The notes beneath the pieces are model-generated. The model made no database searches and was not told where the DNA came from. It saw only the letters and a program-made list of their open reading frames with translations. A stretch of DNA of 64,000 nucleotides from Acinetobacter vivianii (lineage in GTDB: Bacteria > Pseudomonadota > Gammaproteobacteria > Pseudomonadales > Moraxellaceae), in the NCBI RefSeq assembly GCF_014635885.1, contig NZ_BMDR01000002.1, forward strand, positions 124,001 to 188,000, written 5' to 3'. Shown in pieces: positions 1 through 5,863 of the stretch. A program made the position numbers and the translations under genes. The stretch's first letter is position 1, and every line of letters starts with the position of its first letter.

Positions 1-451
1 TAGAATACTGAGTGACACCATGAACTTTTTTAGCGGTTAAAACTTGTCCGCGTTGCTCGCCTGATTGATTCTTAAACCCGATGTGAACCCATTGATCGAA
101 CTCAAGAATGATTTGATCAAACTTAATTCCACGTTTAGGCAACTCTTTGGCAAGAAATTTTGCTACCGCTGCGGGTTCACCAAAAGAAGGGGAAATAAAA
201 TCAATTGCATAGCCGACACAGTGAGCCGAGGTTTTACTTCCGCCAACAGCTCTGTTAACGGAAGGGGAACGGTATCCAGAACTGATCAACATTGGTTTAT
301 TCAATGCGTCGCGCACGGGTTGAAATAACTCATGGCATGCAGTGATTAAATTTGCTCGATGATCTACAGAAGGGGTGTTATCCAGCCCTTTACGAACAGC
401 AGTATTACTATGTAATAATTCTGCAATTGTGAAATTCTTCGTAACTTGCAT
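1..451 (-). CDS. phage endolysin, peptidase M15 family (partial, runs off the left edge)
   Basis: The frame is open from an ATG at 451 to the window edge, giving 150 residues. It carries the M15 zinc-peptidase signature: the YRSP element near residue 60, His77 and Asp84 in the pattern HxxGxAxD, and a later His123 in WVHIGF. These residues bind zinc in D,D-carboxypeptidase-like phage endolysins that cut peptidoglycan crosslinks. The gene lies downstream of mor and a terminator, where Mu-like phages begin lysis and late functions, so it is probably activated by Mor. No signal peptide is visible, so export would need a holin. The C-terminus is missing from the window. Confidence 0.85.
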   Translation of the reverse strand, partial: MQVTKNFTIAELLHSNTAVRKGLDNTPSVDHRANLITACHELFQPVRDALNKPMLISSGYRSPSVNRAVGGSKTSAHCVGYAIDFISPSFGEPAAVAKFLAKELPKRGIKFDQIILEFDQWVHIGFKNQSGEQRGQVLTAKKVHGVTQYS

Positions 452-533
452 TTTTATAAAAACTCATATTTATCGTTTGATTATTATTTGAGCCTTTTGA
501 TAAATTATTTATTGGAACAATTTCCAAAAATAA

Positions 534-551
534 ACCGCCTATAAAGGCGGT
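534..551 (-). terminator. terminator after mor
   Basis: A perfect 7-bp inverted repeat (ACCGCCT / AGGCGGT) with a 4-base loop and T-rich sequence on both sides lies just past the mor stop codon. It probably ends the early transcript and separates it from the endolysin gene. Confidence 0.75.
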
Positions 552-570
552 ATTTTTTGACTTACTCAGC

Positions 571-1002
571 TTATGAGAAAAAATCAAGTTGGTTTGTTTT
601 CGGTTTTTTACTTTCATCTTTATCTAACATTTTCTTTCTAACGTTTCTAACCCAACGGGCAGTAACTTTGTACTTTTTGGCTATTTGATCTTGTATATCG
701 GTTGATGCTCCTAATTCGTTTAAATCTTGTTTGATACGCTCATCACGCAATAAGCCTATATAGCGGTCAGACTTTGGAATATAAACAGTATCACCATTCC
801 AGAACTGACATAATTTAATCAAGTTATTAAATCCTAATAACTCTGCAAGCTCATGATCTTCTTTAATGGTTTTCAATGGGGGAAACTTATAATCTGTCCC
901 ACCGAATTGATTAATCAAAGTCATAGCTGTGCGATAGTCTGTTAACTGAATAATAATCCTTAAATTCTCTGGTAGTTTGTCAAGAAACTCATCATGTTTC
1001 AT
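571..1002 (-). CDS. mor: Mor-family transcription activator
   Basis: This 143-residue protein matches the Mor/C activator family of Mu-like phages. It has an N-terminal dimerisation-type region, then a C-terminal helix-turn-helix around residues 103-125 (IQDQIAKKYKVTARWVRNVR). In Mu, Mor activates the middle promoter, which leads to late gene expression. Its ATG overlaps the gemA stop as ATGA, so the two are translationally coupled. A terminator follows at 534-551. The position right after gemA agrees with the Mu gene order. The assignment is from motif and context. Confidence 0.85.
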   Translation of the reverse strand: MKHDEFLDKLPENLRIIIQLTDYRTAMTLINQFGGTDYKFPPLKTIKEDHELAELLGFNNLIKLCQFWNGDTVYIPKSDRYIGLLRDERIKQDLNELGASTDIQDQIAKKYKVTARWVRNVRKKMLDKDESKKPKTNQLDFFS

Positions 1003-1409
1003 TTTGAAGCGCTCCTTTTTTTATTTATTTCTAAAGCAGCAACTATCTTCCAAAGCTCATATTCAGTACAAAATTGAACCTGGTCTTTTTTAAACATATT
1101 ACGCGCGCATCCGTGAGCGTAATTCCAATGTTTGCCGCTATCAGCAAGCAAGGCTTCAATTTTATCAATAAGCTGTTGTTTGGTAAGTGCTGCTTTAGGC
1201 TTTTGCCCGAACTCTGGTTTAGAAAAACCCAGTGTTTCCATGTGCTTTAAAACCTTTACCAATTCATCATCGGTCATGTCTTTAGCAGATCGCTTGCCAG
1301 CGACCTGCTCAAGCAAGTCTCGATAAGTTTCTTCATCGAGTCCGAGCTTGTTTTTACCCATGTGAATTGCAGCAATACGGCTTTTACGCAATTTTGCTAA
1401 GACTTTCAC
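999..1409 (-). CDS. gemA: GemA-family regulatory protein (Mu gp16-like)
   Basis: This 136-residue protein has the hallmark GemA N-terminus: a basic stretch, then IHMGKNKLGLDEETYRDLL, followed by a region rich in Lys and Gly with an LGF element. GemA proteins of Mu-like phages modulate host gene expression and DNA topology; the mechanism is poorly known. The start is GTG at 1409, with AAGGAG about ten bases upstream. It overlaps the upstream gene by 26 bases and mor by 4. Lying just before mor is the standard Mu-like position. Confidence 0.85.
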   Translation of the reverse strand: MKVLAKLRKSRIAAIHMGKNKLGLDEETYRDLLEQVAGKRSAKDMTDDELVKVLKHMETLGFSKPEFGQKPKAALTKQQLIDKIEALLADSGKHWNYAHGCARNMFKKDQVQFCTEYELWKIVAALEINKKRSASK

Positions 1410-1824
1410 GAGCCGTTGACTCCTTAATTAATTCGATAGAATCACTAACTTTAAGCAAATGGTTTAAAGCTGCTCGCGACGTATTAAAGAAAGGCCAGGG
1501 TCTTTCTATAACCTCATCAAGATCGGGAAATTCTTTATAAGCTCTACGTTTTCCATAGAGCTTAATAATTTTCTGTTTTTTTAATGGGGAATATCTATTT
1601 TTCCTTTTGACAGGCAAATATTTTGTGAATGGATAATCTTCAGGTTTGGTAAACCATTTGCCCTCAAGTTTATCGTTAACATAAATTCCGACAATCAGTT
1701 TTAATTCAAAACGTTCAAGTGCCAGGCTGATTTTAAATTCATCACATTTTAAATTTACCGTTTTAAGCTGTGAATTAAGCTGCTCAAGCACAAACGCTTT
1801 ATCTTCTTTTGATAGGGTAGCCAT
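1384..1824 (-). CDS. phage protein of unknown function
   Basis: A 146-residue soluble protein I do not recognise. The middle (residues 75-95) is strongly basic (KRKNRYSPLKKQKIIKLYGKR), which would suit nucleic-acid binding. There is no signal peptide or membrane segment. Its ATG shares one base with the stop of the upstream membrane-protein gene (TAATG), so coupled translation is likely. It belongs to the early operon between DUF3164 and gemA, a zone that is highly variable between Mu-like phages. Confidence 0.7.
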   Translation of the reverse strand: MATLSKEDKAFVLEQLNSQLKTVNLKCDEFKISLALERFELKLIVGIYVNDKLEGKWFTKPEDYPFTKYLPVKRKNRYSPLKKQKIIKLYGKRRAYKEFPDLDEVIERPWPFFNTSRAALNHLLKVSDSIELIKESTARESLSKIA

Positions 1825-2027
1825 TAGATCACCTTCATTGCCGCTTGTATTAATCCACCTAAGCCCGCTACAGCTAAAACAATTGCCACCCCAGCTTTAG
1901 CCGCATAAGCTCGTTTTTCAAATACAGTTAAGCCGTTATTTTTAAGAGCGACTAAATCAGTTTTAGCCTCATTAAAACAGGCAACCACACCAATAAAAAA
2001 CACAACGAAATACGCAATAATTAACAT
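1824..2027 (-). CDS. small phage membrane protein
   Basis: About 67 residues with two hydrophobic segments: an N-terminal one (LIIAYFVVFFIGVVAC) and a C-terminal one (GVAIVLAVAGLGGLI), separated by a short charged stretch. The ATG at 2027 was preferred over an in-frame start 45 bases upstream because AAGGAG sits seven to eight bases before it. It overlaps the upstream stop by seven bases. Size and topology would suit a holin-like or superinfection-exclusion protein, but nothing in the sequence decides this. Confidence 0.65.
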   Translation of the reverse strand: MLIIAYFVVFFIGVVACFNEAKTDLVALKNNGLTVFEKRAYAAKAGVAIVLAVAGLGGLIQAAMKVI

Positions 2028-2308
2028 TGAGGTTTCTCCTTTGGAATTTGAAATGAAAATACCAGCTTCCAAATTTGTTTAACTGCTTCGCACATGATTT
2101 TGCAATCATCTTCCTCATAGCAAAATGAATTAACAAAAGTTCCGAAATCAGGCGTATAGAATCCTTTCTCCTTACACCATTCGAAATAATCATTTGCAAC
2201 TCGAATAGCTTTAAGCTGGAAAGCCCGTGTAGCTTTTTGATGGTGTATCTCAGAACGGCCTTCTAAAATCTTGCGAACTTCCTGATCTGTAAGCCTCATA
2301 GTCTTCAC
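2021..2308 (-). CDS. phage protein of unknown function
   Basis: A 95-residue soluble protein with no family I recognise. It has an N-terminal charged helix (LTDQEVRKILEGRSE) and an aromatic, acidic middle (NDYFEWCKEKGFYTPDF) with several Cys residues. The start is probably GTG at 2308, overlapping the preceding tiny gene's TGA as GTGA, with GGGAG upstream. An in-frame ATG at 2299 is an alternative. It is part of the leftward early operon. Confidence 0.65.
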   Translation of the reverse strand: MKTMRLTDQEVRKILEGRSEIHHQKATRAFQLKAIRVANDYFEWCKEKGFYTPDFGTFVNSFCYEEDDCKIMCEAVKQIWKLVFSFQIPKEKPQC

Positions 2309-2373
2309 GCTACTTCTCCCAAACTTTCCACCACTTCAGGCGGTAAATTTTCTAAATCTTCAATTTTGATCAT
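2305..2373 (-). CDS. possible 22-residue phage peptide
   Basis: An ATG directly follows the stop of the 54-residue gene (TAGATG) and opens a 22-codon frame rich in Glu and Val. It ends in a TGA that overlaps the next gene's GTG. AAGGAA lies about nine bases upstream. Tight coupling at both ends suggests it is translated, if only to link its neighbours. The product is too short to interpret. Confidence 0.4.
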   Translation of the reverse strand: MIKIEDLENLPPEVVESLGEVA

Positions 2374-2538
2374 CTATTCTGTTTCCTTAACTTGAATTTC
2401 AACCATGCGATAGATTTTTCCTTTAGCTTCAAAAGGTTCTTTTTTTTCAGCCCGTTGGTAATAGGTACTTAAACAACTGGAATATCCAACAAGATAAAAA
2501 ACAATAGAAACTACAACGCATAATAAAAAAGTTTGCAT
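2374..2538 (-). CDS. 54-residue single-helix phage membrane protein
   Basis: The frame runs from ATG at 2538 (GAGG six to seven bases upstream) to TAG at 2374. The N-terminal 24 residues form one hydrophobic segment (FLLCVVVSIVFYLVGYSS) without a clear cleavage site. They are followed by a charged tail containing YYQRAEKKE and ending KETE. The topology, a membrane anchor with a short polar tail, recalls small phage inner-membrane proteins, but no family is recognised. It is shorter than usual gene-calling thresholds. Confidence 0.6.
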   Translation of the reverse strand: MQTFLLCVVVSIVFYLVGYSSCLSTYYQRAEKKEPFEAKGKIYRMVEIQVKETE

Positions 2539-2560
2539 AAGACCTCGCTGCTCGTCAGTA

Positions 2561-2601
2561 CCAGCCCACGACGGCTGGCAGACACAGGCATTTGCCTGTG
2601 T
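2561..2601 (-). promoter_or_regulatory. twin hairpins inside the early operon
   Basis: Two adjacent inverted repeats lie between the 77-residue and 54-residue genes: CCAGCC / GGCTGG at 2561-2578 and the perfect 9-bp ACACAGGCA / TGCCTGTGT at 2582-2601. Neither is followed by a T-run on the minus strand, so processing, attenuation or mRNA stability is more likely than classical termination. Confidence 0.5.
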
Positions 2602-2608
2602 TTCGCTT

Positions 2609-2842
2609 TTATCGAAGGATATTCATTGCTGATTGAATGGCTAATGGACGGGCAGTATTCTTAGCGATACATTCATTATTTTTATTGAGAACGTGATATT
2701 CGTAATACCCGCTGAGGTTAAATACATGCTCAACACGTAGGTCATTCTCAATTAAAAAATCAAAGGCGTTTGCGCTCTCGCTCTTTGACCGCGTCTCACG
2801 GATCAATCGTCTAAAAGCTTGGGTAGTGGCTGAGGTTCCCAT
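2609..2842 (-). CDS. phage protein of unknown function
   Basis: A 77-residue protein with a basic N-terminal helix (FRRLIRETRSKSE) and a C-terminal half that looks like a small alpha/beta fold (YYEYHVLNKNNECIAKNTARPLAIQSAM). A clear AAGGAG precedes the ATG at 2842. No family is recognised. It sits between the DUF3164 gene and a pair of hairpins at 2561-2601, the first clear gap in the operon. Confidence 0.65.
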   Translation of the reverse strand: MGTSATTQAFRRLIRETRSKSESANAFDFLIENDLRVEHVFNLSGYYEYHVLNKNNECIAKNTARPLAIQSAMNILR

Positions 2843-2857
2843 AAGTTCTCCTTTGCT

Positions 2858-3478
2858 TTACACGTTGGCAAAATCAAGAGAAATAGGCTGATAGACACCT
2901 TTATCATCACGTTCATAAAATCGAACGTAATCTTTACTATCGGTCACGATGATGCTGTCACTTATGGCTTTCATAGCTCGCACCCATTTGTCGTCTTCAA
3001 TTTGCAAACGACGTAGGCCAAGCACTCGACCAGTAGAGATTTTCCCTTCGCGGTCAACTTGGAAGGCATCATTAATTAGAGCCTTAACGTTATCGTTAGA
3101 ATCGGCAGCCCATAACTGAATGCATTCATCAATTAGGGCCTTAGCAGCTTGTAAACGTTCATCAAAACGAATGTAGTCTTGGCATTGACGGATGATCTTG
3201 TAACGGCCATCAAAGCTATAAAGCGTTACGTTGCCTTTTTTGCCCCCGATAACAACATCATATTGCTCGGCTGAAAGTTCAATAAAGGCTGCAATATCAG
3301 CAAATACCAATTCTTTAAACTCGCGCAAAATCGACTGTTTTTCTCGTGCTGCATTAATCAGTCGTTCCACTAAATCACTGCGTTCAATATCAATTGCTTT
3401 GATTTGAGTGATAGGAACTAAACGGCCTCGAATATCTTGGCGGTATCCTTCTGGAATATGGTTTACAGCGTGGTTCAT
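2858..3478 (-). CDS. DUF3164 family phage protein
   Basis: This 206-residue protein matches the DUF3164 family seen in early regions of Mu-like phages. Typical features are the start GYRQDIRGRLVP, the long charged helix around residues 30-60, the GGKKGNVTLYSFDGRYKI segment, and the later RVLGLRRLQIEDDKW stretch. The function is unknown. Family members are sometimes mislabelled as transporters, which this soluble sequence does not support. Its ATG overlaps the upstream gene's stop as ATGA. Confidence 0.8.
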   Translation of the reverse strand: MNHAVNHIPEGYRQDIRGRLVPITQIKAIDIERSDLVERLINAAREKQSILREFKELVFADIAAFIELSAEQYDVVIGGKKGNVTLYSFDGRYKIIRQCQDYIRFDERLQAAKALIDECIQLWAADSNDNVKALINDAFQVDREGKISTGRVLGLRRLQIEDDKWVRAMKAISDSIIVTDSKDYVRFYERDDKGVYQPISLDFANV

Positions 3479-3813
3479 TGCGTTAATTCCTTCTTAATTT
3501 GCCCCTGTTCTACAAGGCGTTGAATCATGTTGGTTACTGCACAACGGGTACGTGAAATCGCTTTAGCAATTTCGTTATGGGTAATCCCAGCGTTGTGCAT
3601 TTCAATTGCCGTTTTAACTTGTGTTGTAGTCCAATGTGATTTAGTTGATTCAATTAGCCCGTGAGTACGCAGATACTCCTTTTTCGCTCTAATTGCGCTG
3701 GTAGTACGGCCCATTGATTCAGCAATTTTTTCTACCGTGTCTCCTGCCTTATGCATTACGACTAGGTCATTCAGTTCTTTAGTTGTCCAAGACTTAAACT
3801 TTTTGTCGGTCAC
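3475..3813 (-). CDS. tandem helix-turn-helix DNA-binding protein
   Basis: The 112-residue protein is an internal duplication of a Myb/GcrA-like helix-turn-helix unit. Repeat one (about residues 9-55) opens with SWTTKELNDLV and contains VEKIAESMGRTTSAIRAK. Repeat two (about 60-106) opens with HWTTTQVKTAI and contains HNEIAKAISRTRCAVTNM. Two recognition helices in one small chain suggest binding to a direct or inverted repeat. The start is GTG at 3813, overlapping the upstream TGA. It probably regulates phage or host transcription; the target is unknown. Confidence 0.75.
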   Translation of the reverse strand: MTDKKFKSWTTKELNDLVVMHKAGDTVEKIAESMGRTTSAIRAKKEYLRTHGLIESTKSHWTTTQVKTAIEMHNAGITHNEIAKAISRTRCAVTNMIQRLVEQGQIKKELTQ

Positions 3814-4172
3814 TTTTTCACCCTTTTGTTAATACCTACTTCACATCCCTGGCAAGCTCGCCAATGGCGCATCTCGGAAGGGTTCTGTGTTGGTGCATCT
3901 CTTGTCTCAAACACTCTGCATTCGGTTGGACTAATCGACTTTTCAAGGAATGGGCAATTAACTTGCCCAAGCACTTGTAAAACTTTCTTTTCTAACTTCT
4001 CCGTACTGCCTATATATTTGTCTCTTAAAGCGAGTGACAGGCTAGGACGGGCATATCCAATTTCATCAGCAACTTTTTGAATGCTTTTAAGTTCAGTAAT
4101 CCGTTCATTTACTAACTGTTTCCAAAGCGGTAGAGGGTCAGTAGCAAGCTGTTTGCAAGATAGTTTTTGCAT
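3810..4172 (-). CDS. HTH protein with a four-cysteine C-terminal module
   Basis: From ATG at 4172 the product has 120 residues; a TTG at 4199 is an upstream alternative. A LacI-like helix-turn-helix lies at about residues 31-55 (IQKVADEIGYARPSLSLAL). The C-terminal half carries Cys73, Cys85, Cys107 and Cys110 (CX11C, then CX2C), with HWRACQGC between the last elements. Four conserved-looking cysteines suggest a zinc or iron-sulfur site. Similar small proteins occur in Mu-like phage early regions, where their role is unknown. Confidence 0.7.
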   Translation of the reverse strand: MQKLSCKQLATDPLPLWKQLVNERITELKSIQKVADEIGYARPSLSLALRDKYIGSTEKLEKKVLQVLGQVNCPFLEKSISPTECRVFETRDAPTQNPSEMRHWRACQGCEVGINKRVKK

Positions 4173-4383
4173 ACCAAAGCCCCCCGTACATCGCGACAAT
4201 GAGAAGAACTAAAATTGCAATAAACCAGCGGTAAAACTGCTTGCTGTGAAAGAGTTCTTGTTCAGCTAGTCTTGTACGTGTACGTTGATGATCCAACTCA
4301 GCAACAAGACGAGCGCGGTCACCATGTTGATAGGTCACAGGGTTTACTGTTGCTGGCGTTTCAAATTTGATTGCGTTATTCAT
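4138..4383 (-). CDS. small phage membrane protein, one C-terminal helix
   Basis: An 81-residue protein with a soluble N-terminal half. It includes a coiled-coil-like stretch (RLVAELDHQRTRTRLAEQEL), followed by one strong membrane helix near residues 53-74 (FIAILVLLIVAMYGGLWY). It overlaps the upstream gene by eight bases and the downstream HTH gene by 35, as expected in this compact operon. Function is unknown. Confidence 0.65.
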   Translation of the reverse strand: MNNAIKFETPATVNPVTYQHGDRARLVAELDHQRTRTRLAEQELFHSKQFYRWFIAILVLLIVAMYGGLWYAKTILQTACY

Positions 4384-5050
4384 TTTTTAATTCCTCATCC
4401 TTCGACAGGCCGTATTTGCGTTCTTCTTCCAGAATCGGCGTGTCTTGAAACATAATTTTGTTTAAGTTGTAGTCAAAAACTTGGACTGCTCGACGTATAG
4501 AGGGCGGTTTAACGCCAGTATTCATGTTCGGCTTTAATTGATACTTTGCTTGCCCATTTTTGCGGTATGTCGATTGCTTCGTAATGCGCACATAGCCAGC
4601 ATCAAGCAACGCTTTTAAAAATAACGATGCAGAACCACTTTTAACTTCAAGGGTGTCAGTGCTAGATACCTTCGCAATTTCATCTGCTGTGAAGGCATGG
4701 CCCGTGATTCTTAGCGTGTTCCATATCGCTTGGTGGGCAGACATTTCCTGAACAATCTCGCCATTTTTACGCACCATTGGCGCGGTATAACCGACATCAT
4801 TAATCAGCTTGTAAAAGATCGTCTGAATCGCTTTAGAGCGACCTTCTACTTGCTCTCTACGTGTTTCCTGGATAAATCCAGCCAGTTCTAAAGATTTGAT
4901 ATAGTCATGAGCACTCGCATATTTCATTTTCGCTTCTTCACAGACAGCTTTAGCTGTAAATTCAGCGGCGCTTTTGCGAATAGCAGTCCATAGACGCTGA
5001 CGTGGTGCGGCGTATGGAGCTTGTTTAACTGCTTTTACATGAGTGTTCAT
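4376..5050 (-). CDS. phage protein with two winged-helix-like domains
   Basis: A 224-residue protein in which two similar halves resemble winged-helix folds. Residues 18-85 contain LWTAIRKSAAEFTAKAVCEEAKM with a following recognition-type helix; residues 105-170 contain IWNTLRITGHAFTADEIAKVSST. Each half ends in a beta-hairpin-like stretch (the second is YVRITKQSTYRKNGQAKYQL). No enzymatic motif is visible. The position directly downstream of B suggests a DNA-binding early function. No named family is recognised. Confidence 0.7.
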   Translation of the reverse strand: MNTHVKAVKQAPYAAPRQRLWTAIRKSAAEFTAKAVCEEAKMKYASAHDYIKSLELAGFIQETRREQVEGRSKAIQTIFYKLINDVGYTAPMVRKNGEIVQEMSAHQAIWNTLRITGHAFTADEIAKVSSTDTLEVKSGSASLFLKALLDAGYVRITKQSTYRKNGQAKYQLKPNMNTGVKPPSIRRAVQVFDYNLNKIMFQDTPILEEERKYGLSKDEELKNE

Positions 5051-5068
5051 CTGTTCAATAATCCGTTA

Positions 5069-5809
5069 TCAAAATGTGCGAGGCTTCGGGCTTTCGCCCG
5101 TTAAGAAGCCATGATGTAAAACATGTTTAAAGTTTTTAGTGGTGATGAGGTCTATGCCTTCTTCTAGGGCAAGCTCATTCATCATTTCTAGGTTGCTTGA
5201 GACACGACGGGTCGAACCTTTAACAGCCGCTATAAGCTGCTCAAGGATTGGCTGTTCAATTTGAATGTCTGGCGCATAGATTTCTTTAAGAAGTAGGCAA
5301 TCATTCAGATCGGTTGGAAGCGCACCAGCCCAATTCAAAACTCGCCCGTGAAAACGTTCCCATTTTTCTAATTTTTTCGGTAGTAATTCTTCACCGATAA
5401 CCAGAATAGTGCCTTGTGATGCCTCGTATAAGTCACGGACAATTTCAACCTTCGAGCTATTCACCAAGTGATCAAATTCATCCACAATTAATGGCTTTCG
5501 TGTCTTTGCAAGCTCTGCACTTGCCAGCTCCATCATTTCATTTAAGGTTGTTGGAACGGGGATAGACATCTCGCGTAATACGGCTTGCAGGAATGATTTC
5601 CGCGTATAAGTTGACTTAACTTGCACGTAAAACGCGCCTGTCATAGTTGCAACGTGATTAGCTGCAAATGACTTACCATAACCGCTAGGCCCGTATAACC
5701 CCGCCAGTCCTGGAAGGTTAGGATTGCGCTCCAAAGTCCGAACTACAGCGTCGTAGCACTGAGCAATGTTACGAGTCTTTGCAATGCCGTTATTGACAGA
5801 AATATTCAT
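5069..5809 (-). CDS. MuB-like AAA+ ATPase, transposition target selector
   Basis: A 246-residue AAA+ ATPase. The Walker A motif GPSGYGKS is at residues 40-47, and the Walker B motif (LIVDEFDHL, with Asp110 and Glu111) follows. In Mu, B binds DNA with ATP, delivers target DNA to the transposase and stimulates strand transfer. The gene directly follows A with a short gap, as in Mu. It lacks the long N-terminal DNA-binding extension of Mu B and is nearer in length to the B/TniB-like proteins of many Mu relatives. Confidence 0.85.
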   Translation of the reverse strand: MNISVNNGIAKTRNIAQCYDAVVRTLERNPNLPGLAGLYGPSGYGKSFAANHVATMTGAFYVQVKSTYTRKSFLQAVLREMSIPVPTTLNEMMELASAELAKTRKPLIVDEFDHLVNSSKVEIVRDLYEASQGTILVIGEELLPKKLEKWERFHGRVLNWAGALPTDLNDCLLLKEIYAPDIQIEQPILEQLIAAVKGSTRRVSSNLEMMNELALEEGIDLITTKNFKHVLHHGFLTGESPKPRTF

Positions 5810-5863
5810 TTAATACATCCTTAATTTGTTCAAAGTCATCACTTTAGTTTTGCGCCAACAAGA

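Noticed and set aside
65..328. Open frame on the + strand, 87 codons
   Set aside because: It is antisense to the M15 endolysin, whose catalytic motifs are clear on the minus strand.
408..617. Short minus-strand frame overlapping the ends of mor and the endolysin gene
   Set aside because: It spans the terminator hairpin, has no good ribosome site, and its composition is unlike a protein.
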